DNA of 64,000 bases from Streptococcus parasanguinis (GTDB lineage Bacteria; Bacillota; Bacilli; Lactobacillales; Streptococcaceae), in the NCBI RefSeq assembly GCF_016648855.1, contig NZ_JACLQU010000003.1, positions 119,385 through 183,384 on the forward strand, read 5' to 3'. Shown here one piece after another: positions 1-8,528 of the stretch; position 1 is the stretch's first letter, and each line of letters opens with the position of its first letter. The notes under the pieces were generated by a model. That model was not told where the DNA came from, ran no database searches, and worked only from the letters and a program-made list of their open reading frames with translations. The position numbers and the translations under genes are program-made.

Positions 1-489
1 CAAGAGATCTTTATTGACACACATCAAAATCGGATTGCTTTCATAAGGTAAGGCATAGGTTTGCCCCTGATAGACACCGGATTCAAAGGCAACGGGATAA
101 AATGTTGCTTGATCTTTTCGATCCATATATTCGTTTAACTTTTCTAATACGCCTCGCGCTGCTAATAAAGAAAGATCTTGCTCAGAGACCATAAACACAT
201 CCGGCGTCTTTCCTGAGACAATCTTTTCAGAGAGCCAGTCTGAATAATCCGACTGCGGAATCCCGTTTTCATACTCTACACGGACATGAGGATGGGATTT
301 TTCAAATTTTTGAATCGCACGATCCAAGGCATGGGAACGTTGACTGGTCGGCACATCCCAGCTAGAGCCTGCATAAACGCCGATATGGAGGACGGTCGGT
401 TGCTGTTTCCACCAATAGAAACCCGCGCTCGCACAGAGCATAACAAGGAGACCAATCCCCCAACAAAGATGCTTTTGCTTCAATTTCAT
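1..489 (-). CDS. Extracellular solute-binding protein (family 1), partial
   Basis: This is the N-terminal 163 residues of a sugar-type ABC solute-binding protein; the 3' end lies outside the window. A short basic start is followed by a hydrophobic segment (about residues 9-25), then a mature region with a repeated 'EKSHPHV' / 'DVFMVSEQDL' pattern typical of SBP_bac_1. The Cys in the hydrophobic segment lacks a good lipobox (Leu at -1), so the protein may be membrane-anchored. The ATG overlaps the stop of the response regulator as ATGA, so it is translationally coupled to the sensor genes. No permease or ATPase gene is seen here, so a role as an input protein for the two-component system is plausible (inference). 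Confidence 0.8.
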   Translation of the reverse strand, partial: MKLKQKHLCWGIGLLVMLCASAGFYWWKQQPTVLHIGVYAGSSWDVPTSQRSHALDRAIQKFEKSHPHVRVEYENGIPQSDYSDWLSEKIVSGKTPDVFMVSEQDLSLLAARGVLEKLNEYMDRKDQATFYPVAFESGVYQGQTYALPYESNPILMCVNKDLL

Positions 490-1172
490 TCTGTATTTCC
501 TTTAGAAAAATCACGTCTCGTCACTCCTGTTTGGACAGACCAGATCGCTAATTGCGTTCGATCTCGTAGGTTTAATTTCGCCAAAATCGTTGATAAGTAA
601 TTGCGCACCGTTCCTTCTGACAAGAAGAGTTTGGCCGCAATTTCTTTATTGGACTCCCCATAGCCGACTTCTTGGATAATGCGCCATTCCGTCGTGCTCA
701 AATCCTTGACATTGTCCTCATCTACAGCAATAGAGAAGTTGGTTTTGGCCATTTGTGAGAAAATTTGAAAGACTTTACTAGCGATATTCGGGTTGATCAT
801 AGCTCCGCCTTGATACACCACCTTAATCGCTTCATAGAGTTCCTCTGTCGAGGCACCCTTTAAAAGATAACCTGAAGCACCATACTTGAGTGCACTATAG
901 ATAAATTCATCATCGTCAAAGGTCGTTAAAATAATAATTTTGATATCCGGATAGTGTTCTTTTACTTCTTTTGTCGCTAAGACCCCATCCATGCCTGGCA
1001 TCCGGATATCCATTAAGATCAGGTCAGGATGTGTCTGTGGAATGCTCGACAAGACGTGATTCCCATCTTCCACTGTGGCCACCACTTCGATATCGGGGTG
1101 GGCTGACAAAATAATTTTCAGAGATTCTCGAATCAAGGCCTGGTCATCTGCCACCATTACTTTTATCACCAT
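486..1172 (-). CDS. Response regulator, NarL/LuxR type
   Basis: 228 residues: receiver domain (about 1-120) with acidic pair D9/D10, phospho-acceptor D55 in 'LILMDIRMPG', the T/K signature ('ILTTFDDD', 'LLKG'), then a C-terminal LuxR/GerE helix-turn-helix (about 155-215, 'NKEIAAKLFLSEGTVRNYLS'). It lies 2 bp after the kinase gene, and its AAGGGAG ribosome site is inside the kinase 3' end. It should be phosphorylated by that kinase and activate sugar-related genes. The flanking sugar-binding genes make the composition resemble the S. mutans LevQRST system; the true targets are unknown. Confidence 0.9.
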   Translation of the reverse strand: MVIKVMVADDQALIRESLKIILSAHPDIEVVATVEDGNHVLSSIPQTHPDLILMDIRMPGMDGVLATKEVKEHYPDIKIIILTTFDDDEFIYSALKYGASGYLLKGASTEELYEAIKVVYQGGAMINPNIASKVFQIFSQMAKTNFSIAVDEDNVKDLSTTEWRIIQEVGYGESNKEIAAKLFLSEGTVRNYLSTILAKLNLRDRTQLAIWSVQTGVTRRDFSKGNTE

Positions 1173-1174
1173 CT

Positions 1175-2491
1175 CTATCTCCCTTCTTTATATTTCGGTA
1201 AACTGACGCGCGTGAAAAATCCATCGCGACTTTCAAATTGAAGCTGTCCTCCTAGGATGGAAATGCGCTCCATCATCTGCTTGAGCCCATAGCCATAGGT
1301 CAAGGTTTCAAACCCAACCCCATTGTCCTGCAACTCGATCAGGTAATCTTCTTCATCCTCAAAAAAATGAAGGCTCATCTGACTGGCATGACCGTGGCGA
1401 ACCGCATTGGTCATAGACTCTTGAATCACACGAAAGATCGTATCTTCAATCATGACGTCCATATCGACATCGACCCATTCATAGTGTAAATCAACCTGCA
1501 AGTTGGAAAGCGTCTGGTACTCGCGGATCATCTTTTCTAAAGCATCTTTGAGGGTTCGTCCCTCAAGGGCACCTGGACGGAGGCGGTTGAGAGACCCTCT
1601 CACATCCTGGATTCCTTCACGAACCACTTCTGATACGCTTTTCACCTGCTCTTTTGCTCGATTGGGATCGATATCAATCAAGACCCCAACAGCATCTAAA
1701 CCTGCCGAGATCCCTGTTAGCGCATGCCCCAAGGTATCGTGAATCTCCCGAGCAATCCGCTTGCGCTCCCGATCTTCTGCAATTTTCTCAGACAAGGCCA
1801 TATAGTTGTTCAACTCCGTATTGACCTTCGAAACCATGGCCAACTCTTCTTCTACTTCGTGGTTTTCCGCAAGAACATTCATAATATAGAACAAAAGCGA
1901 AATAATGAAGAGCACCATATTCAAGGCATAGAGGGAATTCTTTAAGAAAAAGGCCAGAATCCGGATGGAGGCAGGGTAAAAATGAATATAGACATCCAGA
2001 GAAGGTATCGGAAAGAAAAGCGAAAAGACGTCTGAATTGGTCACAAGTAGAATCAAGAAACTCACTAGGATAAACGCAAACCAATACTTGCGGTCTCGCT
2101 TGGTATTCAACTCTTTGGAACCATAGAAGATATCCGCAAAAACCAATAGAATCAGCCCGTTATAAGCTACATTTTGGACCCACATCAAGAGCAACATCAG
2201 GAGGATCTCCAAAATGTTCCACTTATCAAAAATGGACCATCGACTCGTTTGAGACCGGTAACGACTCATGGAGATCAAGGCAATTCCAGCAAATAAGAGC
2301 GCAGACAACCAAAAAGTTGTAGAAGGCGCAAAAGGAATACGCTCTAAGCGTTCTACTAATAGAGAAGCTTGCCGTTGGGCAATGATATAGTTGGTTGCTT
2401 GAAGATAGATGATACTGTTGAGCATCACAGCGATAAAATTCACGACCATCAGAATGGCCAAACTGTATCTCACACCTCTAAATTTTCTCAT
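1175..2491 (-). CDS. Sensor histidine kinase, HisKA_3 family
   Basis: 438 residues from the ATG at 2491. A GTG nine bases upstream is in frame, but the ATG forms a TAATG overlap with the preceding gene, so it is preferred. The N-terminal 210 residues hold about six hydrophobic segments without a large extracellular loop, followed by a coiled linker and the HisKA_3 box 'REIHDTLGHALTG' with phospho-acceptor His about 251. The HATPase domain follows, with N-box 'NAVRHGHAS' and G-box 'DNGVGF'. The small outside surface fits a kinase that takes its signal from a partner binding protein; such proteins are encoded on both sides. Confidence 0.9.
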   Translation of the reverse strand: MRKFRGVRYSLAILMVVNFIAVMLNSIIYLQATNYIIAQRQASLLVERLERIPFAPSTTFWLSALLFAGIALISMSRYRSQTSRWSIFDKWNILEILLMLLLMWVQNVAYNGLILLVFADIFYGSKELNTKRDRKYWFAFILVSFLILLVTNSDVFSLFFPIPSLDVYIHFYPASIRILAFFLKNSLYALNMVLFIISLLFYIMNVLAENHEVEEELAMVSKVNTELNNYMALSEKIAEDRERKRIAREIHDTLGHALTGISAGLDAVGVLIDIDPNRAKEQVKSVSEVVREGIQDVRGSLNRLRPGALEGRTLKDALEKMIREYQTLSNLQVDLHYEWVDVDMDVMIEDTIFRVIQESMTNAVRHGHASQMSLHFFEDEEDYLIELQDNGVGFETLTYGYGLKQMMERISILGGQLQFESRDGFFTRVSLPKYKEGR

Positions 2492-3474
2492 TACTGCCAC
2501 CCATTCACATCAAAGTGATCGATGTTTTCCTTTGTCATCATTTGAACCGGAATGGTTATCTCTTTTTGATAGCTCTTCCCATCCGTCATATCTTGGATAA
2601 CCTCCATCACGCGGTCTCCCATCTTCAACGGAGACTGGGCAACGGTTCCTACAACATCATCTGTCGAGTGCAGCAAGGCTTTCATATCTGGTGAGCCATC
2701 GATCCCATAAATCGCAATGGGATGGGTGATTCCTTGCTCCTTGATCGCTGCTAAAGCTCCTATAGCTGAACGGTCATTCAAGGAGACTAGAGTATCGACA
2801 TTCCCCCCTGACTGCAAGAACTTACGGACAGCTGGCATAGCGATCTCCGTCTGACCCTTGGTTTCTAGTTCCGAGATAATCTCATATGACCCATGTCCTT
2901 TGATGGTATCCTTAAATCCCTGAATCCGCGTATCTGCTGAAACAGTCCCTTTGTGCTCCAAGAGAAGGATCCGAGCATTTGAAGAGCGTTTCATCAGCTC
3001 TTTCGCAATCAAGACTCCTGCTTGGTAGTTGTCGGAGACAATGCTGGCATCCGGCTTAAAATGCTTGAGCTGGGTATCAACTGCAATGATCTTAATTCCT
3101 TGTTTTCTAGCTTTTTTAAGAGCCCTTAAAATGGGCTGACTATCCCCTTTGACCGGATTAATCACAATCACATTTACTTTTTGGGCACAAAAATCATCGA
3201 TCTGCTGGCTCTGCCTTTTTTCGTCCAATTCTGGATCTCGGACAGATACAAGAGCTCCTTTCTCATCGGCAATCCGACTAATTTCCGAATGAATACTTTT
3301 ATAGAACTCATTGTTCATGGTCATATAGGTGACACCAATCTTGGTCTGATCCTTGATGCTACTGGTTTGACAAACAGCATAGATCCACAAGAGGAGGCAG
3401 GCCACTGGAATCACCAGTAGAACCCGTTTTATCAGCCATTTTAACAGTTCTTTTCTTTCTTCTTTCCTCTTCAA
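2491..3474 (-). CDS. Membrane-anchored RbsB-like sugar-binding protein
   Basis: 327 residues of the periplasmic-binding-protein type 1 fold (Peripl_BP_4). A basic start and one hydrophobic helix (about residues 12-33) precede the sugar-binding domain ('KIGVTYMTMNNEFYKSI', later 'SLNDRSAIGALAAIKEQG', 'YGIDGSPDMKALL'). The Cys after the helix ('YAVCQ') has a poor lipobox, so an uncleaved anchor is possible. It is first in a four-gene operon: binding protein, kinase, regulator, second binding protein. No transporter genes accompany it, so it probably serves as the ligand-sensing partner of the kinase rather than in uptake (inference). Confidence 0.82.
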   Translation of the reverse strand: MKRKEERKELLKWLIKRVLLVIPVACLLLWIYAVCQTSSIKDQTKIGVTYMTMNNEFYKSIHSEISRIADEKGALVSVRDPELDEKRQSQQIDDFCAQKVNVIVINPVKGDSQPILRALKKARKQGIKIIAVDTQLKHFKPDASIVSDNYQAGVLIAKELMKRSSNARILLLEHKGTVSADTRIQGFKDTIKGHGSYEIISELETKGQTEIAMPAVRKFLQSGGNVDTLVSLNDRSAIGALAAIKEQGITHPIAIYGIDGSPDMKALLHSTDDVVGTVAQSPLKMGDRVMEVIQDMTDGKSYQKEITIPVQMMTKENIDHFDVNGWQ

Positions 3475-3505
3475 ACTCCGGTCCTTTTCTGAAAATTTTG
3501 AATAT

Positions 3506-3533
3506 ATATTACTTTATTTTACTACTTTTTCAA
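3506..3533 (-). promoter_or_regulatory. Candidate promoter of the sensor operon
   Basis: On the minus strand, TTGAAA (3528-3533) and TAATAT (3506-3511) are separated by 16 bp, upstream of the RbsB-like gene. The region is very A+T-rich, so other -10 placements are possible. Confidence 0.5.
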
Positions 3534-3622
3534 GAAAAGTGCTGGCTTTTATTGTACAGATGCATATTTTTGATTTATTTTTAAAAGAGTCGTTCCCGAA
3601 TGAAATCCCTAGCAAGTATCAA

Positions 3623-3659
3623 AAAAGCTGGTCTATAAACGAACCAGCTTTCTTTTTTT
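3623..3659 (-). terminator. Intrinsic terminator after ssbB
   Basis: The 8-bp stem AAGCTGGT/ACCAGCTT is flanked by A-runs on the left and T-runs on the right, so it can stop transcription in either direction. It lies just past the ssbB stop and before the divergent-side sensor promoter. Confidence 0.8.
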
Positions 3660-3663
3660 ATTT

Positions 3664-4059
3664 CTAAAAAGGAAGATCTTCCTCTTCTAAGATGATATCA
3701 GCTAAATCTCCCGTTCCACCATTTTCACGCATCGCTCGCTGAGCGCGGCTCTCTAGCAACTGAAAACTTTGGCAGAGGACCTCTGTCACATACTGCATGA
3801 CCCCATTTTTCTCGTAGCGGCGCGTCCGAATCTCTCCATCCAAAGAGATCAGGCTCCCTTTGCTGGCATAACTAGCCATGGTTTCAGCTAATTTCCCCCA
3901 GACAACGACATTGACAAAATCAGTCTCTCGCTCCCCGTTTTGGTCCTTGTAGCGACGATTGACCGCAATGGTCACTCGGGCAACGGATTTGTCTGTGCTG
4001 GTTTTATGCAATTCTGGAGCCGCTACTAGGCGACCGATTAAAATAACTTTATTATACAT
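3664..4059 (-). CDS. ssbB: Competence-type single-stranded DNA-binding protein SsbB
   Basis: 131 residues: an OB-fold core (about 1-105) with 'TIAVNRRYKDQNGERE' and 'DFVNVVVWGKLAE', and the short acidic C-terminal tip ending 'EEEDLPF'. The length and lack of a long Gly/Gln linker match streptococcal SsbB (about 131 aa), not the essential SsbA (about 155-160 aa). Two ATGs are adjacent; the second (4059) has the better spacing from GGAGG. A ComX-type box lies about 17 bp upstream, so it is expected to be a late competence gene that protects incoming single-stranded DNA during transformation. Confidence 0.92.
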   Translation of the reverse strand: MYNKVILIGRLVAAPELHKTSTDKSVARVTIAVNRRYKDQNGERETDFVNVVVWGKLAETMASYASKGSLISLDGEIRTRRYEKNGVMQYVTEVLCQSFQLLESRAQRAMRENGGTGDLADIILEEEDLPF

Positions 4060-4078
4060 CATTTACCTCCTATCTATT

Positions 4079-4086
4079 TATTCGAA
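4079..4086 (-). promoter_or_regulatory. cin-box (ComX/SigX promoter) of ssbB
   Basis: The minus strand reads TTCGAATA, 7 of 8 matches to the streptococcal competence box TACGAATA. A T-rich stretch precedes it and the start codon is close, as in other late competence genes. The same octamer precedes comGA in this window. Confidence 0.8.
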
Positions 4087-4120
4087 AAAATTTTAAAAAA
4101 TGGAGGTGACAAACCAAAAT

Positions 4121-4153
4121 CAAAAAAATCTAGGATCCAAAACATCCTAGATT
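4121..4153 (-). terminator. Terminator after ytpR
   Basis: A perfect 10-bp stem (4127-4136 with 4144-4153) and a 7-nt loop are followed on the minus strand by seven T residues. It separates the ytpR operon from ssbB. Confidence 0.85.
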
Positions 4154-4160
4154 CTTCTCT

Positions 4161-4787
4161 TTATTCATGCCAGTGACGAGCAGGATCAAAAGGTGTCCCT
4201 GCTACTTCTGCGTCATCCAATTCAATAATGCCTCGTTTTTGAGGAGCATTTGGCAAGTGCAATTCACGCGGACTGCACATCATGCCATAGCTTTTTTCTC
4301 CACGAAGGGCACCTGGGAAAATCAAGCTACCATCCGGCATCATGGCACCTGGAAGAGCGACAATGGTCTTGAGACCCACCCGCGCATTTGGAGCTCCAGC
4401 TACGATCTGAACCGTCTTATCTGGTCCAACTGCTACCTGGCAGATATTCAAGTGGTCACTATCTGGATGGGCCACCATTTCAAGGATTTCTCCCACCACA
4501 AATTTTGGTTCCCGATCGTTGACCAAACGTTCTGCGAAGCCTTCTCTTTCCAATTCTTGGTTCAAACGAGCTACTTGCTCATCTGTCAAAAAGACTTGGC
4601 CCTTGCCTTCGATGGCGAAGAAAGATGAGGCATCAAAGATATTCCAGGCAACGGTTTCTTGGTTGTCCTCACGGTAAACGCGAGCCACTTTCCCTTTTCT
4701 CTCCACCGCGAGCTTTGCTTCCCCACTATTTTTCAAGGTCAGCATCAATACATCGCCGACTTGTTCTTTGTTGTATGTTACAATCAT
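4161..4787 (-). CDS. ytpR: YtpR-family tRNA-binding domain protein
   Basis: 208 residues. The N-terminal part (about 1-85) is a DUF4479-type domain. The C-terminal part (about 95-200) is an EMAP/tRNA-binding OB fold like the one in PheT ('VGEILEMVAHPDSDHLNICQV', 'IVAGAPNARVG', 'GEKSYGMMCS'). Its cellular role is not established; tRNA or structured-RNA binding is inferred from the fold. It is third in an operon with a DUF4651 gene and a thioredoxin-like gene. Confidence 0.88.
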   Translation of the reverse strand: MIVTYNKEQVGDVLMLTLKNSGEAKLAVERKGKVARVYREDNQETVAWNIFDASSFFAIEGKGQVFLTDEQVARLNQELEREGFAERLVNDREPKFVVGEILEMVAHPDSDHLNICQVAVGPDKTVQIVAGAPNARVGLKTIVALPGAMMPDGSLIFPGALRGEKSYGMMCSPRELHLPNAPQKRGIIELDDAEVAGTPFDPARHWHE

Positions 4788-4796
4788 GTTTTTCTC

Positions 4797-5114
4797 CTAT
4801 TTTAATCCTGCTAAGAATGCTGTAATCTGCGCTTTGGTTTTCCGATCCCGATTGACAAACCGACCGATTTCCTTATCCTTTTCCAGAACCACCAAACTTG
4901 GGATCCCATAAACATCCCAGACTTTCGCCAGATCCATATAGGCATCTCTGTCAATCAAGATAAAGGTAAATTCGGGATTTTCAGCTTCAATCTCCGGCAA
5001 AAAAGGCTTGAGGTAACGACAATCCCCACACCAGTCGGCTGAAAAGACAAAGACTTTCTTGCCATCTTGCTCTACGTATGAAGCAATTTCTTCTAGAGAA
5101 TTTGGTGTAATCAT
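4797..5114 (-). CDS. Thioredoxin-family protein
   Basis: 105 residues with a thioredoxin fold. The redox motif W-C-G-D-C has Cys29 and Cys32, instead of the WCGPC of classical thioredoxin, and the cis-Pro loop 'YGIPSLVVL' is present. There is no signal peptide, so it is cytoplasmic. Its ATG overlaps the stop of the DUF4651 gene as ATGA, and ytpR follows after 9 bp. It probably acts as a disulfide reductase for an unidentified partner. Confidence 0.88.
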   Translation of the reverse strand: MITPNSLEEIASYVEQDGKKVFVFSADWCGDCRYLKPFLPEIEAENPEFTFILIDRDAYMDLAKVWDVYGIPSLVVLEKDKEIGRFVNRDRKTKAQITAFLAGLK

Positions 5115-5401
5115 AATTTTTCCTCTTCGTAATGCAAGAGACCGTCCTCATAGACAAAGCGGTAATGGCGCTCATCTTCAAAAATGACGCCTCCTACTAA
5201 GCGCTCTTCACTAGACTCGTAGAGTTCCACATACAGAGTCGCAATCGTCCCCATGGCTTCCATTTGCTCCCGTACTTCTGCTACCAATTCTTCTTGGGTA
5301 CGGAGACGCTTTTGATCTTTGGCAATTTTATAAACACCGGCCGCAAGAGCTCCTGCACTTGCTACAGCCAGACTAGACAAAATAATTTTTTTAGCTTTCA
5401 T
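5111..5401 (-). CDS. DUF4651 membrane-anchored small protein, apparently leaderless
   Basis: 96 residues: one N-terminal hydrophobic helix (about 5-22, Ala/Gly-rich), a charged segment, and a small C-terminal domain ('ERLVGGVIFEDERHYRFVYE') of the DUF4651 kind. Function unknown. The start is the ATG at 5401; a longer frame upstream would include the promoter. A near-consensus promoter places the transcription start at or within about two bases of this ATG, and there is no ribosome-binding site. First gene of the DUF4651-thioredoxin-ytpR operon. Confidence 0.82.
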   Translation of the reverse strand: MKAKKIILSSLAVASAGALAAGVYKIAKDQKRLRTQEELVAEVREQMEAMGTIATLYVELYESSEERLVGGVIFEDERHYRFVYEDGLLHYEEEKL

Positions 5402-5408
5402 AGTGCCT

Positions 5409-5437
5409 ATTGTAACACAAAATAAGCAGAGGGACAA
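5409..5437 (-). promoter_or_regulatory. Promoter giving a leaderless transcript
   Basis: Minus strand: -35 TTGTCC (5432-5437), 17-bp spacer, extended -10 TG-T-TACAAT (hexamer 5409-5414). Only seven bases separate the -10 from the ATG of the DUF4651 gene. The -35 lies in one arm of an 11-bp inverted repeat. Confidence 0.75.
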
Positions 5438-5466
5438 CGGTCTAGGCTAGATCTCTCCCTCTGCTT
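5424..5466. repeat. 11-bp inverted repeat over a promoter
   Basis: AAGCAGAGGGA (5424-5434) and its exact complement (5456-5466) are 21 bp apart, between the divergent DUF4651 and pepA genes. One arm contains part of the -35 of the minus-strand promoter. It could be an operator or a weak hairpin; only a short T-run (TTTT) follows. Confidence 0.6.
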
Positions 5467-5512
5467 TTAGAGACTGATTTCCATAATAACGCTACCATCC
5501 TTGTAGAAAAAG

Positions 5513-5521
5513 TGATAAAAT
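5513..5521 (+). promoter_or_regulatory. Extended -10 promoter of pepA
   Basis: TG-A-TAAAAT lies about 22 bp before the pepA ATG and has no convincing -35. The leader would be about 16 nt and includes the AAGAAGG ribosome site. Confidence 0.55.
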
Positions 5522-5543
5522 AGCATCAGAAAGAAGGTAACCT

Positions 5544-6608
5544 ATGACTGATTTATTTTCTAAAATCAAAGAAGTAACTGAAATCCCTGCTATCTCAGGT
5601 CATGAAGCTCCTGTACGGGATTATTTGCGCCAACAATTGACCCCTCATGTGGACGAAATCGTGACAGATGGTCTCGGTGGGATCTTTGGGGTCAAACACT
5701 CCACAGCAGCCGATGCTCCTCGTATCTTAGTAGCTGCTCACATGGATGAAGTTGGTTTTATGATCAGCGAAATCAAAGCTGACGGAACTTTCCGTGTTGT
5801 CCCAATCGGAGGTTGGAATCCGATGGTCGTCAGCAGCCAACGCTTCAAACTCTTTACACGTGACGGGCGTGAATACCCTGCTATTTCAGGATCTGTTCCT
5901 CCTCATTTGACACGTGGAACAGGTGGACCAACCGTACCTGCTATTAGCGACATCGTCTTTGATGCAGGCTTTAGCTCTAAGGCTGAAGCTGAAAGTTATG
6001 GGATCCGTCCTGGAGATACTTTGGTCCCAGATAGCTCTGCGATTCTCACTGCTAATGGTAAAAACGTCATCTCAAAAGCATGGGATAACCGCTACGGCGT
6101 CTTGATGGTCAGCGAATTGGCTAAGAGTCTTTCTGGACAAGCCTTAAACAACGAACTCTATGTAGGGGCCAACGTTCAAGAAGAAGTGGGACTTCGTGGA
6201 GCTCACACTTCAACCACTAAATTTGATCCTGAAATCTTCCTTGCTGTAGACTGTTCGCCAGCAGCTGATGTCTTTGGAGACCAAGGTGCGATTGGGGAAG
6301 GAACACTGCTTCGCTTCTACGATCCAGGTCACATCATGCTACCAAATATGAAAGATTTCTTGCTCACTACTGCTGAAGAAGCGGGCATCAAATTCCAATA
6401 CTATTGTGCCAAAGGTAGTACCGATGCAGGTGCAGCACACTTGAAGAATGGTGGAGTCCCATCAACCACTATTGGTGTCTGTGCACGTTACATCCACTCA
6501 CACCAAACCCTCTATGCAATGGATGATTTCTTGCAAGCACAAGCCTTCTTGCAAGCATTGGTTAAGAAATTAGATCGCTCTACAGTTGATCTGATCAAAC
6601 ACTATTAA
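5544..6608 (+). CDS. pepA: Glutamyl aminopeptidase PepA (M42 family)
   Basis: 354 residues, the usual length for M42 metallo-aminopeptidases. Metal and catalytic residues are visible: H66 and D68 ('AAHMDEVGF'), D181 ('KAWDNRYG'), E213/E214 ('VQEEVGLRG'), D236 ('AVDCSP') and a late His ('YIHSHQTLY'). It would form a cytoplasmic tetrahedral dodecamer that removes N-terminal Glu/Asp from peptides (family knowledge). Monocistronic, with its own promoter and a strong terminator. Confidence 0.93.
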   Translation: MTDLFSKIKEVTEIPAISGHEAPVRDYLRQQLTPHVDEIVTDGLGGIFGVKHSTAADAPRILVAAHMDEVGFMISEIKADGTFRVVPIGGWNPMVVSSQRFKLFTRDGREYPAISGSVPPHLTRGTGGPTVPAISDIVFDAGFSSKAEAESYGIRPGDTLVPDSSAILTANGKNVISKAWDNRYGVLMVSELAKSLSGQALNNELYVGANVQEEVGLRGAHTSTTKFDPEIFLAVDCSPAADVFGDQGAIGEGTLLRFYDPGHIMLPNMKDFLLTTAEEAGIKFQYYCAKGSTDAGAAHLKNGGVPSTTIGVCARYIHSHQTLYAMDDFLQAQAFLQALVKKLDRSTVDLIKHY

Positions 6609-6631
6609 GCAAATCCTCTTAAAAACTTTTT

Positions 6632-6798
6632 CCTTAGGTGAGTACGGACGTTATGGACCTAAGGTTCCAAAACTCCCAAGTGCTAGAAACAAAAGTGTTT
6701 CTAGCACTTTTCTCACAGCGGAAAGTTTAAGTGCACACTGCGATAACCTTAATAGACTACCTCATTTTATTTGTTTAGCATCACTTAGGTTATTTTAT
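6632..6798. other. Intergenic region with nested inverted repeats
   Basis: The 372-bp gap between pepA and the DUF1846 gene holds a 7-bp dyad (CCTTAGG 6632-6638 with CCTAAGG 6658-6664), the pepA terminator, and a wider ATAACCT/AGGTTAT dyad (about 6743-6796). No ORF or recognised RNA family was found. Confidence 0.45.
6678..6714 (+). terminator. Terminator of pepA
   Basis: A 14-bp perfect stem (6678-6691 with 6696-6709) and a 4-nt loop are followed by a short T-run. Confidence 0.85.
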
Positions 6799-6888
6799 GA
6801 AAAAAATATGCCTGAACAATCAAATTCTAGGATGTCTAACCTCATCTTAGGAAAGTATCTTAGAATATTTTATCTTCCATCTTTTTTC

Positions 6889-6897
6889 TGATATAAT
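6889..6897 (+). promoter_or_regulatory. Extended -10 promoter of the DUF1846 gene
   Basis: TG-A-TATAAT, 84 bp before the start codon; the -35 is weak. Confidence 0.6.
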
Positions 6898-6980
6898 ATG
6901 AAAGAATGAAATGGTAGGGAACTGAACACTCATCCTTGGTTCTGTGTAGCAGGCCCTTTCCTTATATACAGGAGTTTTAC

Positions 6981-8465
6981 ATGAAAAAACAAGCTTTTAG
7001 TTCTGAAAAGTATTTGAACTTGCAACGTGACCACATTATTGAGCGGATCAATCAATTCGATGGCAAGCTCTACCTTGAATTTGGTGGTAAGATGTTAGAA
7101 GACTTCCACGCTGCTCGTGTCCTCCCTGGATACGAACCAGACAATAAGATCAAGCTGCTCCAAGAATTGCGCGACCAGGTGGAAATTGTCATTGCCATCA
7201 ACGCCAACAACATTGAGCACTCAAAAGCCCGTGGAGACCTAGGAATTTCTTATGACCAAGAAGTGCTACGCTTGATCGACAAATTCAATGAATTAGGGAT
7301 CTTTGTGGGCTCTGTCGTGATCACCCAATATGCTGGACAAGCTGCAGCAGACGCCTTTCGCAAACAACTGGACAAGAGCGGGATCGCCTCTTATCTCCAC
7401 TATCCGATCAAGGGCTATCCGACCGACATGGACCACATCATCTCTCCTGAAGGGATGGGGAAAAATGACTACATCAAAACTAGCCGCAATTTGGTCGTTG
7501 TGACGGCTCCTGGACCTGGTTCTGGTAAGCTGGCAACTTGTATGTCCAATATGTACCATGACCAATTAAATGGGATCAAATCAGGTTATGCTAAGTTTGA
7601 AACCTTCCCAGTTTGGAATCTTCCTTTGCACCACCCAGTCAACTTGGCTTATGAAGCAGCGACTGCCGATCTAGACGATGTCAATATGATCGATCCCTTC
7701 CACCTCCAAACCTACGGGGAAACAACGGTCAACTACAACCGTGATATTGAAATCTTCCCTGTCTTGAAGCGCATGTTGGAACGCATCCTAGGAACCTCAC
7801 CTTATGCTTCTCCAACAGACATGGGCGTCAATATGGTTGGCTTTGCCATTGTGGACAATGACGCTGCGATTGAAGCTTCCCAACAAGAAATTATCCGTCG
7901 CTACTACCAAACCATCTTAGATGTCAAAGCAGAGCGTGTCGGTGAAGGGGCTGTGAAGAAAATTGAACTCTTGATGAATGATTTGGGCATTACTCCAAAT
8001 GATCGGAAAGTGACCGTCCTTGCCCGCCAAAAAGAAGAAGAAACAGGGGAGCCTGCCTTGGCGCTTGAATTGCCAAACGGCGAGATGGTAACCGGAAAAA
8101 CGTCTGATCTCTTTGGCCCAACCGCAGCCCTCTTAATCAATGCGATTAAGAAATTAGCTCATATTGACAAAGAAACCAAATTAATTGAGCCAGAATACGT
8201 CCAACCGATCCAAGGTTTGAAGATCAATCATTTGGGTAGTCGCAACCCTCGTCTTCACTCGAACGAGATCCTCATTGCCCTTGCTATTACAGCTATGACT
8301 AATGAAGACGCTAAGCTTGCTATGCAAGAATTAGGCAAGTTGAAAGGCAGCGAAGCCCATTCAACCGTTATGCTGACAGACGAAGACAAGAACGTCCTTC
8401 GCAAGCTCGGTATCAACGTCACCATGGACCCTGTCTACCAGTACGATCGCTTGTATCGTAAATAA
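6981..8465 (+). CDS. DUF1846 / UPF0371 family protein
   Basis: 494 residues, matching this widespread Bacillota family. The start at 6981 follows AGGAG with good spacing; an in-frame upstream ATG would add 15 unconserved residues and has no ribosome site. The N-terminal part has '[21 protein letters not shown]' and a nucleotide-handling-like '[19 protein letters not shown]' loop near residue 175. Structures exist for the family, but to my knowledge no reaction is established. Single-gene unit bounded by its own promoter and terminator. Confidence 0.88.
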   Translation: MKKQAFSSEKYLNLQRDHIIERINQFDGKLYLEFGGKMLEDFHAARVLPGYEPDNKIKLLQELRDQVEIVIAINANNIEHSKARGDLGISYDQEVLRLIDKFNELGIFVGSVVITQYAGQAAADAFRKQLDKSGIASYLHYPIKGYPTDMDHIISPEGMGKNDYIKTSRNLVVVTAPGPGSGKLATCMSNMYHDQLNGIKSGYAKFETFPVWNLPLHHPVNLAYEAATADLDDVNMIDPFHLQTYGETTVNYNRDIEIFPVLKRMLERILGTSPYASPTDMGVNMVGFAIVDNDAAIEASQQEIIRRYYQTILDVKAERVGEGAVKKIELLMNDLGITPNDRKVTVLARQKEEETGEPALALELPNGEMVTGKTSDLFGPTAALLINAIKKLAHIDKETKLIEPEYVQPIQGLKINHLGSRNPRLHSNEILIALAITAMTNEDAKLAMQELGKLKGSEAHSTVMLTDEDKNVLRKLGINVTMDPVYQYDRLYRK

Positions 8466-8480
8466 ATCAAGACAAACAAA

Positions 8481-8510
8481 AACAATCCCTGTTCGAGGGA
8501 TTGTTTTTTA
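8481..8510 (+). terminator. Terminator of the DUF1846 gene
   Basis: A 10-bp stem AACAATCCCT/AGGGATTGTT and a 5-nt loop are followed by T6. Confidence 0.85.
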
Positions 8511-8528
8511 TAATGCAAAGAAGAGAGA

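Noticed and set aside
6720..6888. CiaR-controlled small RNA downstream of pepA
   Set aside because: A single TTTAAG half-site occurs without the required second repeat, and no promoter or terminator pair defines an RNA.
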